Source of the DNA: Argentina anserina
Taxonomy: Eukaryota; Streptophyta; Magnoliopsida; Rosales; Rosaceae
NCBI RefSeq assembly: GCF_933775445.1
Contig: NC_065877.1
Coordinates: 10,354,001 to 10,418,000, forward strand
Direction: 5' to 3'
Length of the DNA stretch: 64,000 nucleotides
Under the pieces are notes generated by a model that was not told the origin of the DNA, searched no databases, and worked only from the letters and a program-made list of their open reading frames with translations. The translations under genes and the position numbers were made by a program. Below, in pieces: positions 47,160-58,861 of the stretch; position 1 is the stretch's first letter, and each line of letters opens with the position of its first letter.

Positions 47160-48659
47160 GTAGGACGCCGAAAATGACTTCAGGTCATAGGCAATGTCAG
47201 CATTATTCGTTTCAGCAATTATAGCTTGTACAAATAGAAACCAACAAGCAAAGATTTTCTTTAGGTAGACCATAAGAATTCAAGATGATCAACTCAGGAA
47301 GAATTACTTCGTTCATCTCTTGTCAATTAAGAAGCAAGGAAATCACAATACAGATTGCTGTTATGGGAATGCAACACACAGGAAAAGGCGGAGGAAACTT
47401 GAGGGACCTCAATCATGGAAAACAGCTTTCGATTGTATTTTGTGAGATAGATCTCTCTTACTTCTTTTTTTCTTCTCTTTAATTTGTCTTTCCAATTTGT
47501 GGTTGAATTAGCTGGAAAAGCTAAACATGTGAATAAAATCTGTGAAAGTTGGTTTTCAAAATAGATTCATTATCAGTGAAGGAAGTAGAAAGACAAAAGC
47601 AGATATATTGCATTGCATTTGCATTCTTTGCAGACTAGCACCTACAATCATATCTTTTAGAGAGAATACAAAACAAAGCCAAGAGATCTTCCCTATAATA
47701 GATGTGATATTCAGTAGAACCAAGGAAAACAACATTTGTTGGAACAATCCTGCTTTGCATTGATGAACATCCATCTAAAGATATGAGACTAGTCCTTTTC
47801 TTTAATCAATTATACAGAGGTTGAGAGGCTTCTAGTGCATGCATTGTTGAATGACCCCTACAAGTTTTAGTCCATCAGCAGTTGTCAAATGCATCAATAT
47901 CCAATATACCAACCATTGATATATATTAGTAGGTAGTGGGAAGCGTTCCAATTCTCAGCATTTTAACATGTCAAAGGAATTAGAGGGAATAATGAAGAAA
48001 AGCCGATGAAGTAGCATAAATAGTGTAAGAAGAAGAAGAGGTTTACAACTTGTACTGCAAGTAATAGAACATAGCAGTGTGGAAAACACAAAACGTTGGC
48101 TACGCAGTCTGTATTTCGCGATTTTCGCCTCAGAGCCCTCAAAATTTCATATCTGGCCATGTGTTCATCAGGGAGATTGTTGCAAAGATCTAGCTGGCCT
48201 CCCCTATTACAGGTTTGGATCGTAATGTTGTAGTAGCACTACTGTAAGATCTTCAGCATGTGAGCTGAGATTTTAGTAATTTCGTTACAGTCATCCGTTA
48301 CAAAATACCTTTCTTCTAAGGTATAGTTCAGCTTTGCATAATGAACATCAAACTCAGCCAGCGAACAAGAATCCTGAATATTACTAAATAGTAAAAAAAA
48401 TGCTCAATTACAAAAATTACAGAACTTGGCAGATGCCAGATGGGTATAGTCAAAGTATCTAGCTATTCTTGACCAAAATCCTTGTACAAAATACGTTCTT
48501 TGTTGGTACGAAATGCCATGATTGTATGATATTGTTGATATATATTGAACCTTAAAGCATTGTTGTTCTGGAACCGTAACCAATTCGAAATTGTCAATCT
48601 TGAGTAATTTTAACATTGGATTCCTGGTTGTGAATTTAAAAAGTTTCAAACAAAGCCAT
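47160..48659. other. CSLA 3' flank
   Basis: 3' UTR followed by about 1.4 kb with no supportable gene. Short open stretches on both strands (for example 47285-47482 and 48404-48649) have no recognised domain. Confidence 0.45.
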
Positions 48660-48664
48660 ATATA

Positions 48665-48947
48665 TGTTGTAGGAAAATGGAAAAAAATATAGAGATATAA
48701 ACAACATATACAAGAGTAGTGAATGAAGAATCAATTTGAATTTTATTAATAGATATGTGCCCTTATATAAGGGAGTTTACAGTGGTCATATAGTCCTATA
48801 CAACTTCTAATTCTATCTAATGATATCTTAATTTAGACCAAGTCTCATGGTGATTGATTATTTAGACCAAGCCTCATGATGATTAATTCAAAGTTGTTAA
48901 GTGATTTATGTTTGGATAAGCACATTAGGAAATGTTATCGTTAAACA
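48665..48947 (-). repeat. Left (3') LTR of the degenerate element
   Basis: About 283 bp, from TGTTGTAGG to TTAAACA, containing the shared words cccttatataaggga and tttggataagcacatta. Part of it (ttagaccaagcctcatg) is internally duplicated relative to the right LTR. Confidence 0.8.
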
Positions 48948-49182
48948 CTCCCCTTGTGCAGTCCAAACATGGTGTTTCTCTTGTTGTCTCATTAAAAACC
49001 TTGCCGAGTAACAAAAATCGTATGGGACAAAAATAATCTCAGTCAAAGGGAAAAAGAGTATAACACACTTTTTACATTTGAAAGTGACATATATATGCTA
49101 AACTCTCGTTGGCGTATATGACTCCCCATGATTCTTGCAATCATGAGAACTCTTATAACTTGATAAGTATATATACCTTTCA

Positions 49183-49235
49183 ATGCTTCTCAAATGTAGC
49201 TTGAGGCAAAGATTTAACAAATAAACTTGCCTCGA
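49183..49235 (-). pseudogene. Remnant of copia RNase H C terminus
   Basis: The minus-strand reading ASLFVKSLPQATFEKH resembles the conserved copia tail (ADLFTK-LP..TF). It is short and flanked by out-of-frame sequence. This is the basis for calling the host element copia. Confidence 0.5.
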
Positions 49236-49707
49236 ATTTCCTGATGTCGAAATTAATTTATTTAAATCTTAAGAAAAGCATGTTACTAATAAAAGAATTA
49301 GGGGTGAAAAATGTTTGGTAAACCTCCAAGATATCGTAGCGTTTCCCATGGTTAAAACATAATTACTAATTTGGGAATGACTTTCGTGTGGACAAGAAAA
49401 ATACTCTAGCGAAGTCTACCAAAACATTACAATGAGTTTTGATAATAAGAGACAACACTAGTTTGGTTCAATATCATTACGTCTCAATATGTAATTTGTA
49501 GAGATCTCTATATTCTTAGGAATATGTTCTAGCATGTGATAACCATAATCCATAAATATCACAATAAGATGAATTTGAATATCAATGATCAATAGAGGTG
49601 GCGGTAGCATGCCACTTTTTTTTATAGTTGTACCATATCCTCTTGAGTAGACTATAATCATTGCAGACATGCTTGCATCATGTATATGTGATCTCATCAC
49701 TTTATCA

Positions 49708-50013
49708 ATATCAGAAAATGTATAAGATGTCGAATTTACATTCTGAAGATTGATTAGTATTCTAAACACTTCACTGTCATAGTGTGCGGTTTAGAGATCA
49801 AAATGAGATATATTTTTACACGACCCACCCAAAATATTACTCTAATACATGGAGTATCAAATATCAGAAAATGTATAAGATGTCGAATTTTACATTATGA
49901 AGATTGATTAATATTCTAAGCACTTCACTGTCATATTGTGCGGTTTAGAGATCAAGATGAGATATATTTTGACACGACCCACCCCAAATATTACTCTAAT
50001 ACCTGTAGTAAGT
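49708..50013. repeat. 153-bp tandem duplication across an LTR insertion boundary
   Basis: 49708-49860 and 49861-50013 are near-identical copies. Each contains about 108 bp of flanking sequence (cagaaaatgtataagatgtc) plus the first about 45 bp of the solo LTR (acacgacccaccc). Only the second copy continues into the LTR. Confidence 0.88.
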
Positions 50014-52924
50014 CGCGCGGGGACTACCATTAGGAGCTATACCAAAATTTTGGCATTGTCTCTATTAAAAGTAGTCAACCCTACCTGCACAAAAACAATA
50101 TTTCTATAATGTCTGGTTCAACCTCAACACCCGGAGCCACTGTGCTCGCTATAAAATCTCATCTCCACAATCAAATGAATAAACAAATTTTACCATATAA
50201 TTTAGAATAATACGACTACACACTCTAAAGTACTCAGAGCAGTCTAATGATAAAACTATCAAATAAATAGACAAGTAAGTCGATCATAACCTACTACAAG
50301 TAAGTCTAGTGAAGGAAGCATTCTTGCTGCAACTCCAGCTAAGCTGAATCAAACGATCAGTTGACTGGGCATTTTAAAATGAATAGCTCAGGGGAAAACA
50401 TTCAAAATGAAAACCCGTTAGAGTGAGTAGACAAAATAATAAATCATCATACAAATTACGTAGGATTGAAAAACATTCAATGTTTCCCCAAATTTGATAT
50501 AAAACTTGCATGCGATTTAAGTTCATAAATACTATAATATCACATATAAATTCCAACAAGTTCATTCAGAAAGTCACAAGCAATCATATAAATCGGACAA
50601 GGATTAACCATAACCACTATAGATCTCAAATATAGGAGTAGTCAGCCACACTAATATAGCAACATTGAACCTCACACGCATACATGTCAGAACACTCACA
50701 TGCCACTGTAAGACCACAATTCACGCCACACAAGTATCATGCATATCCCTTCACTCTCTGAATGTAATCATGAGTTTCACTAATACATCCTCTCACAACT
50801 AGTAAATGAATAACGTCTGCAACCCTACCAGTTTATCCTCTCTCTTCCAATATCATACTCTCAATAATATCATAGCACTGCCGGTTCATCCCCTCTCTTC
50901 CGGTTTTAGTAAAAGGACTAGCCCGCTAGTCAATATCATATAATAGAAGAATTAGCCCCGCTAGTCATATAGTATGCCCTTGGGCAATCATAAATATATG
51001 CTAGTTCATCTTCTCTCTTCTAGCTTCACTAATAAAAGGACTAGCCATGCTAGTCGTATAGTATGCCCCCCGGGCAATTAGAAATATCTGCTAGTTCATC
51101 CCCTCTCTTCTAACTTCACTAATAAAAGGACTAGCCCAGCTAGTTGTATAGTATGCCCCTCGGGCAATCAGAAATATGCAGATGTTTATCCCCTCTCTTC
51201 TAGCTTCACTAATAAAATGAATAGCCCCGCTAGTCGTATAGTATGCCCCCCAGGCAATCAAAAATATTTGCTAGTTCATCCCCTCTCTTATAGCTTGACT
51301 AATAAAAGAATTAGCCCCGCTAGTCGTATAGTATGCCCCCAAGCAATCAGAAGTATCTGCTAGTTCATCCCTTCTTTTCTAGCTTCAATATATATCTCAT
51401 ACAGTCTCCGACACCACCATAAATTAACTCTGAGTTCCACTCGGTAACATATTCAACACTCTTCTCAAACTCATGCTTTGCGTTGATACCATCCGACTAA
51501 CTAACTGAAATAACAGAAATCACCACCTAAACGATCACCCGGCACCAAACACTCATCCACAGAAACCCCATACGACAACCTCGTGTCTCACTCCATACCA
51601 CATGACTACCACCCTTTTCAGACTCAAAACAAACCGCCAACGATCAAGAATAAAAGCCAATAACACAAGCTCTCACATTCACAACAACACAAGCCTCTTA
51701 TCTATTCTGGTAAGCATATCTCACACGCCTCATCAAAACCGACACACATAACTAATTTCATAACAATCATTAATCACGCCAATCACATAACAAGCATCAT
51801 TAATAACACAAGAAATCAACCAATCATTTTGTAAGTAAATCCGCATGCATTTATGTTGAAATCAAGGTCCACTCACCTTGTGACGGCTAGTAGTGCTCGG
51901 TGTGAGGGTTCTCGTCAAGCAAAGTGTTCGTACTACATCCTGAGTCATGGAGTAAAATATCAACAACAATTCACATTTTTATACAATTACAATCTCGTAA
52001 CCCTCTACCTAAACCTCTCTCTACGGCTCAAACGATAATTAAATTCATTAAATTAAATGTCGTTGGATTCGTATCGACGAATACACTCGATAGAGCAACT
52101 CACTGTTTCAACAATCTCCGCACATGCTGCCACAATAGTTGTGTGTGGGCCCCACGAGCCACCACTCCCAACCTCTCCAAAATCACTCGATACCAACATG
52201 AAAGTTGTAGATCATACAAAACCAAACATCTTTAATACCTGCACCGGAGACCAAATCGGTCGGGACGTGGCCGGGAAATGCAGAGGAAGATCAGAATTGT
52301 GCATTAAATTCAAAATCGTGATCTAGCTCGATTTGTCACCCAACTTCGATTGAATCATGCCCAGAATGAAGGATCATGTTAATTAGTAAAAATCCTGAGC
52401 TCCGGAATCGTCAAGAAGAGGCCGCACGGCGGCGTTGCCTTCTGCTGGATCTTGCGGTCGTTGTTGCATCATGTATGGCGGTCGGCGTGGTGTGAGGCCG
52501 GTATGGATCGATTGGAAATGATGAGACGGTTTGAATGGAACCGGTGGTGCGTCGATTGGTGGCCTGACGACGGAGATTGCCGCCAGAGAAGAAAACTGGG
52601 TTTCGGCGATGAACAGTGGCGTGAAATTCTGATTTTCAAATTTTCTGATTTTCTTCAATTTAACCCCCTATTTATACTATTTTCCAAAATTTCTCCACTT
52701 TCTTTTTTATTCGTAACTTTATCATACGAACTTCGATTTGGGTGTGCCAAGTGTCTATGAACTCGTATCGACGAGCTTTATAACTTTCATGAAAGAAGCT
52801 TTCTCGAAAAACTTACGTATCAAAAAGTCAACTTTTAGAGTCGTTACACTTGGTACGACTCTCGATTCGAGTAAAAAGGGAAAAGTAAAATCGTAAGGAA
52901 TAGCAAAAAATTAGGGGTGTATCA
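49970..52924. mobile_element. Solo LTR (2955 bp), probably Gypsy
   Basis: Starts TGACACGACCCACCCC and ends GGGGTGTATCA. A perfect 5-bp TSD, tattt, lies at 49965-49969 and 52925-52929. It contains no gag-pol, but has a 90-bp tandem array and a GC-richer right part (52400-52620) that produces shadow ORFs. It lies inside the interior of the degenerate LTR element and so is younger than it. A non-autonomous element is the alternative reading. Confidence 0.82.
50870..51390. repeat. 90-bp minisatellite, about five to six copies
   Basis: The word ctagtcgtatagtatgcccc starts at 50961, 51050, 51140, 51230 and 51320. The period is 89-90 bp. Each unit also contains a ctagttcatcccctctcttc-like block and ttcactaataaaa. 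Confidence 0.92.
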
Positions 52925-52929
52925 TATTT

Positions 52930-54737
52930 AGTGGGGACAAACCACAACACTTCATCTTGTTCCTGTTAAACATTCTTTGTTCTTATCTCCTTTTAATGAT
53001 GGGAAGATTGTGTGCCAAGTATTTTATACAAGTTGGAGAATTATGTCCAACATAAATACAAAATCTCTAAGGATTCATCACATATTACAGTGTGGCGGTG
53101 CAACAATTAACATATCAAATATGTCTGCAACCTGTTTGAATCAATTCATGAAATTCTTTTGGATTCATTGTTAGAACATGGTGAAAACACGTGATGTTCT
53201 TTAAATATGATGGTCTCAATTAGTACATGTTTACAGGTACTGCAACCTCATGGTCATTGTTATTTATGAAATCTGTTGGCACTTGAAACATAATTGTGCA
53301 CAATAAATATTTGACACTTTGTCAATAATTTTACCAACAGTTACATCATTATTTTGTTGAACCAAATAAAGTTCAATGAAGAAACCTAGGCACAAAAGCC
53401 TTCACAAAATATCTTTGGGACAAAATGCTTTTAATTCAAAGCTGCAATATCCATAGGATCCTAAAGGGATTTGCAATTTTAAGATTAGCGTCATTGCCAT
53501 ATTCATTTTCTTCTTTAAGTTGAATTTCATGCTTTATCATAATTTTATATGCTTCATATTGTCCAACTAGACACTTATCTTGCAATGCTCAAAATGATGA
53601 TTGCGTCAGTGATGTGATTCTCAATGTTAGTCATCCAATGTAGATTTTAAATACTAGTGGAGTCTAATTTATCAAATTCAGGGGTTTGTATGTTTGACTT
53701 CCTGAGAAACAAGAGAATAATGTTAACGCACTACCACAGACTCACTCGACAACTAATATTTTCAATAAATTTGAATTAGACCAGAACAAAGGTGTATAAT
53801 GGTCATTTTGATGCTCATGAAATTACTCATTCATAGTCATATACTCATAATGTGTACTTGCGCATGATCTTTCTTTATCATAGCAAGTATAATCTCTTCC
53901 ATGCTCATGCAATTACTTTATCATAGCAAGCTTTGAACCCGGCCTCACAATTCGAATAATTCTCAAAGTAGTGTTCAATTGCTTAACAATCATTTGTGAT
54001 AAGTATCGTTATTGGAACTTTGAGTAAAACTTACATTAAAGTTATTTTGGAACTCTTGATACATGCACGTGTATGTCCTTTTAGGATTGACGCGTGCTAT
54101 CCATCCTTGTGTAGGATTGTAGAGGGCTTCAATCCTCTCCATCAAACACTATTAGCCCTCTCTCTTTGCATAATATTATGCCTACGTAGCATAAAATTAA
54201 GTAATTTATTAGCACCTATGTTGTATATATAATTTGTAGGGTTTCACAAAAGATGTGTACATGGAGATAGTCTTTACACATGTTTTAGGATGTCACGGTG
54301 AATACCATAGTGCTAGAAATGTTAAACATATGCATGACATTAATTGAGATGGAAAGTGCAGAATTTCATGTACACAAGTTGCATCACATTGAATCAGTTG
54401 GACACAATAAGCAACATATATTGACAAGCTGTAATTATCTACTAAGCATGAGTTAATTCACAATTACTTGAAAGCTAGCATAGAGATCATGTTTGTCACA
54501 AGTTGAAACAATGATTAGCAAATAAATGTCATCACAAATAGCAAATTGTACGTGCTATTGGTGTGCCCCAGATGATAACTCAATTTGAAAAGAAAAAATG
54601 TGATACAGTTTGATAGGCATATAATTAACAAGTGTTGACACTTAGCTTTTCGTAGATGCTGTCAAGAATTCGATGCGGTGATGCAGCTAAACTCTAATTA
54701 CGGTTTTCTTGATTTTCAAGTGCCTATTGTTGTGTCC
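52930..54737. other. Interior of the degenerate LTR element
   Basis: About 1.8 kb of AT-rich sequence with no recognisable protein motif in the frames I checked. It presumably holds eroded gag-pol remnants. Confidence 0.45.
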
Positions 54738-54745
54738 CCTGTGTG

Positions 54746-55216
54746 TAGGGGTGGGCACGGGACGGGATGGGACGGGACGAGTTAAAAATGCATCCCACTC
54801 GGGATTGATCCCGGTCGGGACGGGACGGGACAAATCCCACCTTCTTATGAAGTTAAATAAAAACCTATATTTTTACTTTTTTATTAACAAAGTAACATTC
54901 AATAATAAAATTTTAACAAAAAAAATGCATATTATGTTCAAAATATTAGAATTTACCATTATTATTTGAGTTGATATAATTTTGGAGTTATTAAGAATAT
55001 AAATTAGTTTCATTTTGATACAAATATATAAGAATTTTTAAATTTTCATTAAAGGTGGGACGGGACAAAGTGGGATAGAAATTATTTGTCCCACGTCTCA
55101 TCCCACTATTATGAAATGGGACTGGATCGGGACGGAACGAACGTTTTTAGACCTCCGTCCCGTCCCTATGAATTTCGGGACGGGATTGGGATTTCTGTTT
55201 TTTATGCCCACCCCTA
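54746..55216. mobile_element. hAT-type MITE, 471 bp
   Basis: Terminal inverted repeats TAGGGGTGGGCA and TGCCCACCCCTA. A perfect 8-bp TSD, cctgtgtg, lies at 54738-54745 and 55217-55224. Both features are diagnostic of hAT elements. The interior carries repeated cgggacggga words near both ends and an AT-rich centre, with no coding capacity. Confidence 0.95.
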
Positions 55217-55378
55217 CCTGTGTGGTTTAGTTACAAGGCAGTGCGTACAGGGGAGGGATGCACAATGGCACAAAATTGTAGGCTCGCTGCTGGTAAGTGA
55301 GTTGCAATAACAACCAGGCTGCGGTACTGCACCGGTGAGGGAAGAGGCGCACGAGACTTATCAAACTCAAAATTAAAA

Positions 55379-55455
55379 CGTCGTAAATGGAGAAAATATA
55401 GAGATATAAACAACGTGTACAAGAATAGTGAATGAGGAATCAATCAGAATTTTAT

Positions 55456-55494
<39 letters not shown>

Positions 55495-55652
55495 CCCTTA
55501 TATAAGGGAATTTACAGTGTTCATATACTCATATACAACTTCTAATTCTATTAAGGTAATCTTAATTTAGACCAAGTCTCATGGTGACTAATTCAAAGTT
55601 GTTAAATGATTTATGTTTGGATAAGCACATTAGAAAATGTTATCGTCAAAGA
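55379..55652 (-). repeat. Right (5') LTR of the degenerate element
   Basis: Partner of 48665-48947 and diverged from it. A (TA)n expansion at about 55459-55490 replaces the aatagatatg stretch of the left copy. Confidence 0.8.
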
Positions 55653-55767
55653 ATATAAATGATTAAATACCCAGCCTCTGAAAGAAAACATCACGAAAAA
55701 TACTTCAAGTTAATAAACAGCCTTACACACAATTAGTGCATAAACAGTAGCAGTACGTTCATCCGAA

Positions 55768-58500
55768 CAAGACATGATTATGCCCTATTTGGTGATGTTG
55801 TTGCCTCTGATATAACATTCAAAACTAACAACTATGAAATGGTTTGTGCTCCAATAATTAGTATTAATTATCATGGCCAAACAATTCTATTTGGGTGTGA
55901 CTTATTAGATGGCGAGACCATAGATGCATGTACATGGTTGTTTGAAGTTTTCGTACAAGCTATGGCAGGAAAGAAACCGAATACCATATTACACCAAGTT
56001 GCATCAATCTCAGCTACCATTAGGGAAGTATTTCCTGATTCTCGTCATTGTCTTTGCTTGTGGCACCTTTCACAATGCAGCAAAACAATTAAGTCATGTC
56101 TTTCAAGAGTTCTTGACATTTTCACAAGATTTCAGAAGTTTTGTGTATGATCCAAAGACCATTGATGAATTCAAATCAAGTTGAAACTCATTACTCAAAA
56201 ATTATGGCTTGAGTGATAACCCTTGGCTACAGAACTTGTATGAATTACGTGAAAAATGGGCACAATTCTACGGTCGATCCCATTTTTGTGCAAGTATATA
56301 TATATATATATATAGCTTTTGACACTGATTCTTATCACTTGTTATTGTGGTCATTATATCATTATGTTTTTAGTTTGTTAATCGGGTTTTTGTTATTACA
56401 GCAAGTTTAACTGTTTGTTTTGTAGGCATGAAACAACACAGAGAAGTGAAAGCATAAATAAATTCTCGAAAAAAATCTTTTATAAGAAAAATCTTTATCT
56501 AAGCGAGTGGATTCAAAAATATGAACTAGCACTAGATGATCGAAGAGAAAAGAGACTTGCAGAGGTTGCAACTTCACAACCAAAGCGTATCTTTTTATCA
56601 AATTGGAAAGTGGAGGTTGAAGCAGCAAATAGGTACACAAAAAACATTTTATATCTCTTTCAAGGTGAGTACAAAATGCTTGGATTTGAAATTGGAGTTA
56701 GAAAGAGATGATGGCATTACACAAACATATGTGGTGGAAAGACCGAGCAATCCATGTTTGAGAATGTCAATTACATATTATCCTTCAAATTAGTTGATTA
56801 TATGCAGCTATAACATATTTAAATTTGAAGGAATTCTTTGCTCACATGCATTGAAACTATTTCGTGAGTTGGTTGTGCCTTCGCTACCATCTGAATATCA
56901 CCTAAAGAGATGGAGACATGATGCTAGGTGTGGTTCGGAGTCGACAGAGGTAAATGTAAGTGCTCCTAGCTCATCTTCCAATATTCAATATAGTCGCTTA
57001 TCTCAAATAGCACAGAGTTGTAGCGAATGGTTCAATAGACTAGAAAACATACAGTATGGTTGAGTCTAAATTGATAGACTTGGAGGTTGTGTTAGATGGT
57101 AACTTGCAGGCCGGAATGGGACATGATGGAACAAATTGTGATTTGGACTTTAACAATGAAATGCATGAAAATAATGCAAATTTGGTTCTACGGGATCCAT
57201 TGGAGAAACGTAAACCTCAGAATAAGGGAAAAAGAAAGAATGTCTTAGGTTCTAAAAATCAAAGAAAAAAAAGTGAGCAATCCGGACAAAAAGAACAAAA
57301 TGCAGCACTAGATGAAGAGAACATTGCATCAGTACCAAAGAAAAGGAGAGGCTCATCCAAAAGAAAAGGTCAATATATAATTTATGTATTTTTATATTGT
57401 CTTTCGTATATGGTTCATCTGAACAAGTCACTATAATTAATATATCAATTTGCAGAGACCAAAGAATCAAATTCAAATGGAAAAAACAGCATGGACCCTT
57501 CTATACGAACATGTTCTGGTAAATTTTATGTTTATTGAAAAGAAGCATATTTATTGACCAAAAAAAAAGAAGCATATTTGATTCATGATCTATGTTTAAT
57601 GGCATCAAAGAAAAAGTTCAGTTGCTTCCCACCACTCTTGTCATTGAAAGATTTTATGTACGTTGCTACTTTGATATTAAATTAATGTATGAGTTAATAG
57701 GGCTCTAAGAAGCAATCAAGAAAGACTACTCAATAAAGACCAAAGGGACATAATGTTGCAGTGATAAATGATGAGAATCCTGAGATCACTACTCAGTACC
57801 AAAGAGAAAAAAAAACTTCATCTCAAGGAAAAGGTTAGTGCATAATTATATACATGTATATTGTTCTTCTTATGCGCTTCATCTCTTAAAATCACATTAA
57901 TTATTCACAAACCACAGTTATTCAAGAATCCAACTCAAATGGACATGAGATTGTTGACCCTTCGAATCCACATTTTCCATATAGCCAGGTAAATTTTACA
58001 ACTATTAAAAGTTCATTCAAAATTGAAAGATAATCTAGTTTGACATTGGTTGGTTTATGAATGTACATGAACCATCTCGAATTGGTTATGAAGGACATCA
58101 GAAGTTGTCAGAATTCTTATGTCCAAGTATTCCTACAACTTATAGTGTTCCAGCCATATCTACAAATTTTTCATATGAATTATTGTCACTAGCTTCTTTT
58201 GCTAAAGTCATCCCTTTTCAACCACATGTTTACCAAGTGTGAGCTTCTAGTTCTCAAACCATTCCTAACTAGGCGCTTGGTTACCAAGTTATTTCCCCGA
58301 CGTTAGGCGATTACCCAATCATGCACTCATTGTAACTTTCTAATCCTAGTTTATATATTACTAATATTTTCTCATTTCATAATAAAACTAATATTATCAT
58401 GCCTATATTTGATAGGATATTGTCCGATCAAGATCTCAAGGATCGACTCGCTATCTAAACTTTGAAGATCCTTCAATGTCAGAGGCTCCATCATTGTAAC
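55768..58500 (+). pseudogene. FAR1-related/MULE transposase pseudogene, N-terminally truncated
   Basis: Reading starts inside the transposase core (HDYALFGDVVASDITF), continues with PIISINYHGQTILFGCDLL and TWLFEVFVQAMAGKKP, and has a frameshift near 56075. A stop at 56182 precedes LREKWAQFYGRSHF. The next exon (56415 on) has ETTQRSESINK, and the SWIM finger region reads FKFEGILCSHALKLF (about 56820-56865). The second catalytic Asp, normally in TDQ, is replaced (LHQVAS). The FAR1 DNA-binding domain is missing; the upstream neighbour is the right LTR of the degenerate element. Lys-rich C-terminal exons follow up to about 58500, with an apparent exon duplication. I see no TIRs, so I cannot tell a decayed MULE from a decayed host FRS gene. 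Confidence 0.8.
57310..57960 (+). repeat. Duplicated exon pair in the FAR1-related pseudogene
   Basis: Words tcagtaccaaagaga/aaaag, a GT donor, an intron of similar length and then AAGAATC.AA.TCAAATGG occur twice, about 460 bp apart (57337-57490 and 57798-57950). The copies are diverged. Confidence 0.6.
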
Positions 58501-58861
58501 CAGGATTGATATTTGCACTCACTGTTCTTAATACATTTTAATCAAGGATGCAGTTAAACTAGAACAACGAACACAACGGGATCGTTTGAATTTTTAGTGT
58601 TTAGCATTAGATATTGTTTATGGCATTTTTAGTTGCTGCAAGGGATGATGATAATATATTAGTTGAATTCGATTCCAATGGGAGTAAAAATTTGTGCTTT
58701 ATTTTATTTATTTTCCAATACCTTGAATTCGTTATGTTCACATTTACATACTTGTAAAAAATATAATCAAGCTTGAAATGTTCTTGTGGTTTTTCCTCAA
58801 AGCTGAGAGTTTCAAAATTGAAAGAGAGAAAATTATATGTTGAAGTTGGCTGGTGAATATA

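Larger units (their letters stand above)
48665..55652 (-). mobile_element. Degenerate LTR retrotransposon, probably copia, with nested insertions
   Basis: The direct repeats 48665-48947 and 55379-55652 are flanked by a perfect 5-bp TSD, atata (48660-48664 and 55653-55657). Minus-strand AAGGGGAG abuts the left LTR as a polypurine tract, so the element reads leftward. The only coding trace I recognise is the RNase H tail at about 49183-49235. No clear primer-binding site remains. A solo LTR (49970-52924) and a hAT MITE (54746-55216) have inserted, leaving about 3 kb of original interior. Confidence 0.8.

Noticed and set aside
50870..51390. Regular 90-bp repeat considered as a CRISPR-like array
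   Set aside because: Eukaryotic context, whole-unit homology with no unique spacers, and location inside an LTR.
52383..52760. ORFs on both strands near the right end of the third solo LTR
   Set aside because: They lie within the LTR bounded by TSD tattt and show no domain.
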